From NCBI RefSeq assembly GCF_033568475.1, contig NC_133123.1, positions 2,604,001 to 2,668,000 of the forward strand: DNA of 64,000 nt, read 5' to 3'. Under the pieces are notes generated by a model. That model was not told the origin of the DNA and did not search any database. It was given only the letters and a program-made list of their open reading frames with translations. Shown here piece after piece: positions 10,981-21,061 of the stretch; positions within the stretch are counted from its first letter, which is position 1; each line of letters begins with the position of its first letter. The DNA is from Henckelia pumila (taxonomy: Eukaryota; Streptophyta; Magnoliopsida; Lamiales; Gesneriaceae). The position numbers were made by a program, and so were the translations under genes.

Positions 10981-12938
10981 TTAAGTTCTTTTTGTTAATC
11001 TGACCCTCAATCCATGCTTGGCTTGAAGAATGACGGAATCCAGTGGGGCAACAGGATGCCCCTCCACCAGTTCAACGCGATAATGATAGATCACAGATGC
11101 AGCAACCACTTTCATCTGGATAAAAGCCATTTCCTTACCTATACATGTTCTTGGTCCAGCGTTGAATGCCGGAAAATTGTACGACGGCTCGTGTCTGATC
11201 CTTCCGTTTGCGGAATTAATCCATCTCTCGGGCTTGAAATCCAAGCAATCTTTTCCCCACACCTTTTCCATTCTACCCACCGAATAGAATGAAATTATCA
11301 CCTTGGAGTTCTTCCGAAGACGGTGACCGCTAGGGAGAATATCGTCGTGAATCGGAGATTTGTGTTCCAGAGCAACTGGTGGGAACAACCTCAGAGATTC
11401 ACACAATGCTCCATGGAGGTACGCTAGCTTCCGGGATTCTTCCACGTCGAAGAATCTCCAGCACGAATCCCCCTTTATTTTTAGTTCGGTTTCGATTTCT
11501 TGGAGAATCTTGGCTTCTGTACAAGGGTTTTTGGCAACCAGCCAGAAAAGCCATGTAAGACAAGTACTTGTGGTATCCCTTCCTGCACGTAATTAAAATA
11601 AAAATATTTGTCACGTACGGTTAAGTTATTACATGCAAAATCTTAGAATACCGTATATAAAGTGTGAATATTAATAAGGAAAAACTGCAAACTTTGCGAT
11701 TTAGGTCATCTATGTTTTCATATTTCAGTTTTAATCCTGCATGTTTCGATTTTTGGCAATTTCAGTCCTTTTTATTTGAAAATGCGTACGTGTCACTGAA
11801 CACGTCAGCTCCACATCAGCACTGAATTGGTGTCACGTCAGCGCCACGCCGAAAAAAAGGACTAAAATTGCCAAAAAAATAAAGATAGCAGACTAATTAA
11901 ACTGAAATCTAAAAATATAAAGGACTGAAATCGCAAAATGACAAACCTACAGTACAAAAAAAGCAATTTTCCCTATTAATAATTCTTGGCGAATTCGTGT
12001 CTCAAACCTGCAAACATTGAACTCAACGCCGTATCCTTCAAGAACTCTCTCATATCACCGGAAGAATCAATCTTGTTTTCTTCATACACTTTCTTGAAAA
12101 TTTTCATCAACTTGAAATCATCATCAATATGATCCTCTTGCTCTTTATCATCCTTCAAGAAAACACGAGGAAATATAAATTCATCGAATGCCTTCTTAGC
12201 TTCGTCTAACGTCTTTTCATTACCGAAATTCATCCATCGTTGAAGCTTCCAAATTCTTTCAGGCACCACATGCCTATGCAACAGTGGTTCCACTGAGTTA
12301 CTAAACGCTTTTTCACAAGGAATATAAGGCAAATCAATGCATAAACTCCCTGGATCATAATCCAACACAAGTTTGCAGATGTTATCAAACGTAAACCTCT
12401 GGAAAATTTCTTGTAGATCGAAATCTTTTCCCTGCCCACAGAAATGATCAAGAACAGGCATGAGTCCGGTCTCCACTTTCCCCCAAGCGCTGTTCAGCAG
12501 AAGAATATAGAAGTTGGAATTAGTCAAAAACGAAAGAGTTACTCTCCTGTGGATCTCCCACAATTCATAATCGGCATTGAAAATCCCGTCTCCCAAGATT
12601 TCAAAGATTTTTCTGAACTGGGGACCTTTTGGATAATTGGGGAAATTTTTGCTGAAAATATGGTGGATATTGGCCGGATCACAAGTAAACAACATGTCTA
12701 TGTTAAAGAACCAGGGCCCTTCAAAGACATACGTGCCGCCACACTCGCTTAAAACTTGGGTCGCGTATTCGTGGGCTCTGTGCAGATTTTGAAGAACCCC
12801 TGGAAGCATGCCGACCACTGGCCAATTTGTAGGCTCCGATCGGGTTTCCCGGCTCATCCTTCTGTACAAACAAAGGACAAAAATGCCGCCGAGGGAAAGG
12901 AAAATCAATAAAAAGTCCATATCATGGAGGATAGCCAT
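10981..12938 (-). CDS. Cytochrome P450, CYP96A-type (two exons)
   Basis: Haem-thiolate monooxygenase of the CYP86 clan. Plant CYP96A enzymes include the mid-chain alkane hydroxylase of cuticular wax synthesis at the endoplasmic reticulum. Exon 1 is 12008-12938, the intron 11583-12007 (GT...AG), and exon 2 10981-11582, giving 510 residues, the normal P450 length. Splicing creates the I-helix AGRDTT oxygen-binding motif across the junction. Also present: an N-terminal membrane anchor (MDFLLIFLSLGGIFVLCLY), the proline-containing hinge NWPVVGMLPG, ExxR (ESLRLFPP), FKPERW, and the haem loop FNAGPRTCIG with its cysteine ligand. A second possible start lies six codons in. No stop or frameshift is seen, so the gene looks functional. 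Family is confident; the substrate is not known from sequence. Confidence 0.92.
11677..11973. mobile_element. hAT-like MITE inside the P450 intron
   Basis: 297 bp with long imperfect inverted repeats (left arm about 11677-11790, with TTTTGGCAATTTCAGTCC; right arm about 11850-11973, with GGACTAAAATTGCC and GGACTGAAATCGC). It is flanked by TATTAATA at 11669-11676 and 11974-11981, an 8-bp duplication as expected for hAT elements. TATTAATA is itself a palindrome, so part of it could belong to the inverted repeat. It makes up most of the 425-bp intron. Confidence 0.7.
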
Positions 12939-14314
12939 GTATGAGTGTACGTAAGCGGAGTAATGTTCTCTTTTCGCGTTTCTGATCTAAAACGAGGAAA
13001 CAGAGTATTTACTATGATAAAAATCTCATATTTAATTATTAATTTTATAATTTTTATTTTCAATGTTTAAAAAATAAATCGGTGAATTTGGTATTTTTTA
13101 TAATTTACATATAATTTATGACATTTTTAATGTTTATATATTTAAAAAAAGACCAGAAATAAAAAACCCAAAAATTTTAGCAAAAAAAAACCCAAAAATA
13201 TAATAAAATTAAAAATTAAATATATTTAAAAAAGCAAAAAAAAAAAAATTGAATTTTGTGATGTGGGGGGCAAACGATATAGCACCTCCTTCTTTGGGCA
13301 TCCCCATAGATCATTTATTTATAAATGTGTTATGGTTATATAGCTAGATTTATGTGTATGTGCGAGTCAACTCAACTTATATCTATAATAGTATTTTTGA
13401 TATAAAAATTATATATATATATAGATTTGGTCGCAAAATTGATCCATGTTGTCTCATAAAATTTTTTGTCATGTCCAATTAGTTATGTTGCATCAAAGTC
13501 TTAATCTTACTATCATAAAAAAATTATCAACCATTCAACCCGAGCTACTCTTAAGTACCTTTATATTTGAAAATTAAAATAAATTAATGATTCTCGTAAT
13601 TTGATAAATAAAATAAAATTATAAAATAGTTACGTTTTTAATCATATAACTTGGACATCGTTCATTTTTAATCAGATGAATTCACGATAAGGGAAAAAAA
13701 TAATGATACGTCATTAGAAATTAATGATTATGTGTCAGATATATTAACATGCCTATATTACGTACGTAAGTGCTACAATAACAAAATAAGTAAAAAAAAC
13801 GTGAATGTGCCTAAAAATAATTATTAAACGACCACTCTCAAAAAAATTTTTTACTCTTAGGAAGAAAATTAAACAATATCTTGTTTGTTTACTCTTAGGA
13901 AGAAAATAACATCCAAATTTCTAATTTCTTTTAACTCATTAGAATTAATCGCCGTAAAGAAATTTATTGAGTAATTAAGCTCATTCATGATCACCTAGTA
14001 CGTACATGCATGTGTGTGGCAATGAACGTCTGATAAGGTCCTATCAGCTCACCAAATTATTGAAGAGGTAGTTGGGTTTAATTTATGGCGATGTACTAAT
14101 TTTTAATTAATTAATACTGATTGCCGATTGGGAACAAGGATAGGATCAATGTGTCGCAATTGCAGCTTCCCTTAATTTATTTCTCTCGGGGCTTCTAAAT
14201 TACATTGCTCTCCATATTAAAATTTGTTGATTTATATTCATGTTTTAACATAATCAAAATTTTGAAACCTCTTTATAAGACCTATGATGAATTTATCAAT
14301 TTTGAAATATTCGT
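12939..14314. other. P450 upstream region, AT-rich
   Basis: About 1.4 kb upstream of the P450 start. It presumably holds the P450 promoter, but I see no certain TATA box or other element. No coding potential. Confidence 0.6.
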
Positions 14315-14675
14315 AATAAAAAAGCTCCCCACAACGGCTAGCGAGGAAACTGTAGGGCTTAAGGCAGCGACTGACCTGAGGGTAGGCAACTCCACTCAAT
14401 ATACGTTAGAGTCGTCTTCCTCTCGAAAGAAAAAGAGATGCTTTCCTCCAATAGCTGAAATAGCTGCGCTTTTTCCTAGTCGCACCACACGATTCTTTCG
14501 CGAAGCGCTCTCTCAGACGTTTCCCCAACAATCAAGTAGTTTAGCATATCCTTCTATGAACCGTACGAGCACGTTCTTTGTCACCCCCCACCGCAAAATC
14601 TATTCTATATACGTTATTTATGGACCAAGACTTTTCCTATACTTCAAGTTACTTCCGAAAGGGTTTGGGTTTATT
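14315..14675 (+). other. Possible mitochondrial-DNA insert (NUMT)
   Basis: A block of about 360 bp with more balanced base composition than its AT-rich flanks and a style typical of plant mitochondrial DNA. It carries an open frame (part of 14205-14690) including LFPSRTTRFFREALSQTF, which I do not recognise as a nuclear family. The frame starts in the AT-rich flank and ends in the next repeat, so it is unlikely to be a gene. The organellar origin is an impression. Confidence 0.35.
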
Positions 14676-14687
14676 ATTTGGGAAATT

Positions 14688-15043
14688 TAGAGGTGTCAAA
14701 ATGGGATAGGTCCGTCGGGTTGATCCGTCCGTCATGGAAAATTGGTGGATTTGATTGACAATTTCTCAACCCGCCTGGAAAATGGGTCGGCCCGCACCGA
14801 CCCACCTAATGATGGGTTGTGGTGGGTTGCATCTTGGCTCGCAAAAACACACCAATTTACACGTGAACCTGCCGGATTGGCCCGTCCCGCCACCTAAAAT
14901 AGGTGGGTTAGGTTGTTTTTTTCCCAACCCGTCTAAAATAGGTGGTTGGGAAAGGTGGGTCACCCCGCCTTGCCCGCCTAATGGTGGGTTACGTCGACGG
15001 GTTGTTGGTTTGCCCACCTCACTGATCCATTTTGACACCTCTA
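14688..15043. mobile_element. Non-autonomous hAT-like element
   Basis: 356 bp beginning TAGAGGTGTCAAAATGG and ending with the near-inverse CCATTTTGACACCTCTA. Flanks GGGAAATT (14680-14687) and GAGAAATT (15044-15051) form an 8-bp duplication with one mismatch. The interior is rich in GGTGGGT-type repeats on both strands. No transposase ORF. Confidence 0.8.
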
Positions 15044-15051
15044 GAGAAATT

Positions 15052-15504
15052 AATTCAAATTGTTTAATCGGTTATTATGAAAAGGATAATATTTTTTTTA
15101 AACATTAAAAAAAATTATCCTCAGAAGCTAGCTTGTGATGGGGTTTCGAACTTTCGATAGACATGGGCACATGGCCCAACGAAACTATGGAAGGCGTGAC
15201 CTCTTGCCTCTCTCTATCAAGATTCAAGAGTTAACGTATGATCGCTATTAAGGAGGTATTCAAGTTGTTGGATTCGGTGAATATTTGATTAGAAGTCAGA
15301 AGTTTGATTCTTCCTATCAATATATTTTTGAACTAGCATGTCACGCATGACTTTTCTAGTGCGATTTACTTGGTTATCTTAGCTTACAGATTATTGCGTT
15401 AGTCCGAAGGTATATCCAGTACGCACCGAAATAATGCGGTTGCGGGTTCTCACGTCACAAAAAAGAGTTCACATGATGATATTAATTATCTTTATACTAG
15501 TATC
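15052..15504. other. Unassigned intergenic sequence
   Basis: No ORF of note. The part at about 15340-15480 (GTGCGATTTACTTGG ... GCGGTTGCGGGTTCTCAC) has the look of a dispersed plant repeat, possibly SINE-related, but I cannot define its ends. Confidence 0.4.
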
Positions 15505-16262
15505 TGTTGGACTTTAGGATTTAGGCCTAATTGGGCTTTAGTGTGAATGGAAATCTTGGACAAGCAATTGGGCTTGTTAAGTGGATGGGTAAGTGGAAAA
15601 AATAAAGTGTCCCACATTGGAAAATTAACTTGGCATTGGTGAGCTTATATTGTGTTACACTTTATAAAGGTGTAAGAATGATTGGTCAAGAGACTCTCTC
15701 TCGCGCGCGCCTGCGCAGGGGGTGCAAATCAAGGGCCCAATTTGCACTGAAAAAGGCTTGGCTTGTGTGCAAGCATACGAGCGCGACCTGAGTGGCGTCG
15801 AATGTTGGACCGATCAAGGCAACAATTGCCTACCATGTTGGCCACCTTTTGCTATTTTATTTTGCTAATTTTCGAAAATAATTCAGTATTTTCGAATGGA
15901 TCCTTCTGGATGTGACCCTCCGCTTGCCTGACTGCAGGTGCTCCATCTGCCCTGACTGTTGGTGCTTCTGCTGCCCAGTCTTTTGGTGCTTCAGTTGCCA
16001 ACCTTTGGATTTTCATCTGTCCAACTGTTCCCTATAAATAGAGGCAACATGCAGTCCTTTCAGAAGAGAATTTCGATCCTCTCTTTGCTGATGCACTCTG
16101 CTGTTCGCTTCTGCTCTGCACTGTTTTTGTGCTTCTGCTTTGTCGTGATACTGTTCGGGTACCTTCTCGGTTTTCCGGTGTAGTGCCTTCGTGCTAGGTG
16201 TCTACAAGGTTTCTCCGTTGTATCCTGAGAAACAGACGTCCGTGTAATCCTCGAAGCGCACA
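15505..16262 (+). repeat. Probable solo or truncated copia LTR
   Basis: 758 bp starting TGTTGGACTTTAGG and ending GCGCACA, with a TATA box TATAAATAG at 16033-16041 about 230 bp before its end and a pyrimidine-rich leader after it. No primer site, coding region or target duplication is evident, so it may be a solo LTR or a truncated copy. A GCGCGC-rich patch lies near 15705. Confidence 0.55.
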
Positions 16263-16787
16263 TGTTGGTATTCTTAATCTTTAGACTATTGAGTAGATTT
16301 TTTCGGACATTCTATCACGTGATATGTTGACATTCATTGAGACTTATTCAAATCTAGAAGCACGATCCAAAAAAAATCCGAATAGATGTCTAAATCGAAA
16401 TAATATTGGAACTAACGTAAAAAGCTATACTATGTGTGAATGTTAGTATTCTAAATCTTTAGAATATTGAGTAGATTTTTTTCGGACATTCTATCACGTG
16501 ATATGTTGACATTCGTTGAGACTTATTTAAATCTAGGAGCACGATCCAAAAAAATCATAATAGATTTCTAAATCGAAATAATATTGGAACAAACGTAAAA
16601 AGCTATACTATGTGTCAATGTTAGTATTCTATATCTTTAGACTATTGAGTAGATTTTTTTCGGACATTCTATCACTTGATATGTTGACATTCGTTGAGAC
16701 TTATTCAAATCTAGAAGCACGATAAAAAAAATCCGAATAGATATCTAAATCGAAATAATATTGGAAATAACGTAAAAATCTATACTA
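16263..16787. repeat. 178-bp tandem repeat, three copies
   Basis: The phrase GAGTAGATTTT recurs at 16291, 16469 and 16647, exactly 178 bp apart, with flanking sequence conserved over the whole unit (CTTTAGACTATTGAG ... TATCACGTGATATG ... CGAAATAATATTGGAA). The array starts right after the preceding LTR and ends at the poly(T) of the LINE. No coding content. Confidence 0.85.
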
Positions 16788-17121
16788 TTTTTTTTTTTCC
16801 GGAAAACCGCATTTTATGGCGGGGGGTTTGGCGGACCCCTACCCGTTTATTAAAATAAATAAAAAGAAACACAAGAGAGGGGGACTAGGCCGAGACCTCT
16901 TGAGGAAATTACAAGATCATGCACTAAGAGAATTAACAAAGGCCGAGACACCAATGTCAATTACTGTTTACAAAATTTCGAATTAATCCTAACATAAGGT
17001 AACCCAACTCTGTCAAGTCTGCATATTCCTTTCAGCTCTCCATGGATATCACCTGGTTGAATTACTGCTGGCCCCAAATTTAGCCCAAGGTTCGCGAGCT
17101 CGTCAGCGGCTGCGTTTGCTT
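16788..17121 (-). pseudogene. LINE 3' end: poly(A) tail and RNase H C-terminus
   Basis: The T-run at 16788-16798 is the poly(A) tail of a minus-strand non-LTR retrotransposon. Upstream of it the minus strand encodes a C-terminal RNase H piece (ANAAADELANLGLNLG), including the terminal catalytic Asp context. The frame is cut at 17121 by solo LTR A and continues at 18991. Confidence 0.75.
17117..17121. repeat. Target-site duplication of solo LTR A (TGCTT)
   Basis: TGCTT here and at 18986-18990 flank the 1864-bp LTR exactly. Confidence 0.9.
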
Positions 17122-18985
17122 TGTTGGAAAATCCGGCGATCAGATCAATCAGAATTGATACCCGGTGCAGCGGAAGTTTAAAAATTTAAATATGGAACGA
17201 TTCCATAGTGTGGGTATCAAAACTTACGATTAAATTATTGTGTGTGTAAAAATTAAATAACTGTTATTAAATTTTTATCTTTAATCTCGAATCGAGATTC
17301 TGGACACCAACAGATTTCTCTGCTCTTCTTGTATCACCCTGGAACTGATGATCGAACGTTTCTTCAATCAGGTCCACGAATAGAGGTTTAATCCCTCTGA
17401 TAGATTGCACTAGAAAATCTATCAGATGTTTTCTACGAAGAGAATAACGAATTTGATTCGCTATTCCAGACTGCAATTCAAAATCACAGACCGGAAAATC
17501 TCAGGTAGAGTGAGGGAGGGGGGCGGCGGCCAATGTGTGTGAGAGCTAGGGTTTTCGAAAAACTGTCTCTCAAATTATGACCTGTTGTGTCTAATTTCTG
17601 TACTGCAATAACTTATTTATAATGCAGGCCACTAACAGCTTAGGACCCATTAGTCATAAGTTCAGGCCCGACAAGCAAAGCCCGCATGTTCAGAAATTAA
17701 TATAAAATTCATCGTGACTCCGATTGATAAACTGATTTCACCAATGTGAACAGAAACCATTTCTGCACCTTTTAAAGTCAAGATAAATTTTTCTGAATCC
17801 GAATTCAGTGGTTTCCAAAAATGTCCATCCCTATGTCATTTTAGGAAATCTTACTCCCTTACTCTTAATTAAGAAGTCCAACTTCTTTGTTCATTAAATT
17901 TAACTCTTTAAATTTAACTATCTCAACGGGGATTAAAAATCCATTACTCTGTGTGACCCTCAATGGTTCAGGGATACAGCTAGCCATGGGTTCACAACTC
18001 CTTGTGACTCGGAACAACACTTTCCGACTTGCCCATCGAATCATGGTAAAGCGCCTAGCAACATCGCCCCATGATTCCCTAGGTATCACTGATAGTGCCT
18101 ACAAGAACCAGTAGATTTTGGTTAGCGTACAGTACGGTCCCTTCATCCATATATCCCGATCGAATCAACAACCATTGGTATATCGAGAGTCGCTCAAGAT
18201 TCGATAACTATGCAATACATTTTGAAGATCAAATTAGTGACATCGCATGTGCTACTAAGAAACCATTTCTTAAATCACATCAAGTACTCTGGCCAGAGAT
18301 TCGTCACACTAATATCTCCTCAGATCGCATAGGATATCCACACTCGCAAGTATGTGGTGAATCCTTGACAACAATGCATCGACTCCTATATGTGTCGTAA
18401 CTGTACCCAATCCCGACACCTGATGACCCCAATAGAGTCGGTAAACGAGTCAAAGCACAGTACTAGCATATAGAGTCTCCATGATGTTTCAAGTAGTAAG
18501 GACTAATGGTGTACAACCAAAACCGCGGACTTTATCCACTCGATAAGTGATAACCACTTGGAAAGTCCGGATAGGGTAGTTCGATCATTCATCATATGAA
18601 TATCCATTTGCATGCTTCGAACATCTCCATGTTCCCTACCAATGAAACGTGGTACTCTGCATCGCAAATGCTAGTCTCAAACTCGAGCGATCCTTATCCT
18701 TATTATCGGACGGCTCAATTGACTAGGAACAGTTTAGAATATACAGTGACTATAAGATGTGTTTCATGATAGACATCCCCATGTTCTACCACATCTTACA
18801 TACACTATAGTATATTCAAGGTCTTTATCAAAACAACAATAGTATATCACAATATAACAATATGAAGAAAGATAAAGTCATTGCCATTAATAAAAGTGTA
18901 AATTATATTAAACAAAAGATTGTTTATACAAAGAGTCATCAAAGCCCATAGCCACAAGTTGGCTCACTGGGCACCCACTCTTTCA
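17122..18985 (-). mobile_element. Solo LTR A (copia-like family)
   Basis: 1864 bp, ends TG...CA, 5-bp duplication TGCTT, no internal region. It is homologous over its whole length, in opposite orientation, to solo LTR B at 53743-55605. I orient it minus because TATAAATAAG occurs on the minus strand at 17612-17621, followed by a leader with pyrimidine-rich sequence and a TTTTCCAACA end. A 101-codon open frame (18095-18400, plus) is antisense to the LTR and is probably incidental, although it is also open in copy B. Confidence 0.85.
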
Positions 18986-18990
18986 TGCTT

Positions 18991-19646
18991 CTCTAAAAAC
19001 ATGAGACTTTCAAACATTTCTTCCATGCAAAATTTGTTGAATGCGCGATAGAATAGGAGAAAATTCCCAGCTTACCGAATTGGAATCAATAATATTAAGA
19101 GATGCCATCGAGTCCACCTCAAGCCAAAGTGGGAAAAAAATATATAACCTGAAAATTTGTAAGCCTCGTAAGATTGCAAGCAGCTCTGCCCGAATATTAG
19201 ACCCTATCCCGATGGAGTGATGATAGGAAATGATAGGTTGACCCCTATGGTCCCTGAAAATTCCTCCAATGCTTGATGCGCCACCCTTTTTCGAACAACC
19301 ATCTGTGTTGAGTTTAAATGAACCAATTGCAGGTGGAATCCAACGTACCATTCGAATAGAAATTTTTCGAGTGAAACGTGGACTCAATCCCATTTGGGCA
19401 ACAATGTGACCGAACCCGCTCCAATGGATAGCCCTCTAAACACATGCATGATCAAGCGAAATAATAAAGTCATCAAGAAATCGGATAATCCTGCTGGCCA
19501 GAATTCGAATGCCTCTATGCTTCCGTTCATTCCTAACCTTCCAAAGAAACCAAATAATAAGGAAAGGCACCAGTTCCCTGATATGTCCATCCTTTTCCAT
19601 TCCAATCCAATTTTCCAGTGATTAAAATTATGAGGATGATCAACCT
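18991..19646 (-). pseudogene. LINE: RNase H domain and part of zf-RVT
   Basis: Minus-strand continuation of the LINE. The RNase H domain (19393-18991) has NTDG, RAELLAI and VDSMASL, three of the four catalytic acidic positions, and the fourth is in the 16788-17121 piece. Upstream (19646-19400) the frame is degraded but matches the cysteine-rich region before RNase H. It is cut at 19646 by a gypsy solo LTR and continues at 24870. Confidence 0.8.
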
Positions 19647-21061
19647 TGTAACGCCCGGAATTATTTAATTTTGATCCGAGAATAATTAATTTGGGAATAT
19701 TTGGAGTTTTAATTTAAATTCTAATATTCTTAAATTATTTAGGATTGAAATTGAAATAAAAGTTTTGTCGAGGACCGAATTGCAATTAAGCAAGACTTGA
19801 GGGGCTAAAGTGCAAATATTGAAGTTTGAATTGGACACTTGGCTTGTGGGAGTTTTATACGTGTATGTTATCTTATTCTTTATCAGGAAATTAGAGAAAA
19901 CCGAGAGAGCAAGAACAAAGAAAGCCAAGTTCATTCTTCATCTTTGAATTGCAATATCTTGAGTTCTGTTGATCCGATTTTGATTCCGAAAGGTGTTTTG
20001 GAATCCTCGAGACGAGACCTTCGAATTGATGTAAGTTCTCCTTTATTTATTTATGGTTTGAGAATTCGAAAATGACAGAGATCAGAATTGTATATGAATT
20101 GAGGTTGTTGAGCTTGTATTCTTTGTTCTATCAAGGTCGGATTGAAGGATGGCTATCGATTATGTTCTTATGTTTTCAGCTGTCATTCGATGATATATTT
20201 GCTGATATGTTGAAGAATTATTGTTGGTGTTGAATCAGATACAATCGATATGATTATAGAATTGATATAGAATTGAGTTTCGGCTTCCGATATTGTGCCG
20301 TTACGTCGCCAGGTCATGATTTGCTAGAGTTTGCATCTTTGTTGATTGAGATGTGATATAAATGAGTTGTGCTGATGTTTCTTAGTTATATATGTTGTGA
20401 TTTCAGTTTACAAACAGGGGACATCAACTCGAGAATCTCAACTTCGGAACCGATAGAGATTGAAGTAAGGTTTGAAGTTATTCTACGATGAAGTTTGAAT
20501 GGTTCTAAGTGCAGATTTTGAGACAAGGCTTATGGTTGTTAATTGTACAGATTTGGAAACTTAGAAGACACCAGAAACTTCACACTTGAAAGGTAAAAGT
20601 GAACTATTATTCGATTGGGATTATAACTCGAGATGGTTTGTATCGAGTTCCCTAAATCACATACTTATTTGGTTATTTGCTCTTATATGATTTGTATGAT
20701 CTTAATGAATGCTTGATTGTTGTTGTTGGTTGCATTCATCTTGATAAACCAATTCCTTGATTTTGAAATGAACGGAAACATTCTATTAGACGATTTGAGG
20801 GATTATATATGTACGGCCTAGGTGGTTGATTTAGCCTAGCGTCTGAATTACATATATAGTGGCTTCAAAGTCTAGAGAATTGTGATAAGTAGCCCCACCT
20901 CGACTGGGAGTGTCGGTGGTTTAGCTATGATATCTTCTTCTCGGGATCCCAACCGACGAAACGATAGAGTTCTTGAGTAAACCTTGTCTTTAAAACATGC
21001 ATTGTCTTTATTTATATCATGAGTTTGATATATGATTTGATATGCATGTTGGTTGCTTTTA

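Noticed and set aside
11583..12007. P450 as a pseudogene because its frame breaks at 11976
   Set aside because: Consensus GT and AG sites at 12007 and 11583 restore the AGRDTT motif and a normal 510-residue length.
14205..14690. 161-codon ORF as a host gene
   Set aside because: It spans three unlike sequence blocks (AT-rich flank, possible organellar insert, edge of a hAT-like element) and shows no domain.
14755..15108. 117-codon proline/glycine-rich ORF
   Set aside because: It lies within the hAT-like element and arises from GGTGGGT-type repeats; the opposite strand is open too.
16263..16787. Centromeric satellite array
   Set aside because: Only three copies are present; the length alone is not enough for that call.
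18095..18400. 101-codon ORF (and its relative at 54328-54633) as a gene
   Set aside because: It is antisense within solo LTRs A and B. Low-complexity or motif support is absent; conservation follows from repeat homology.
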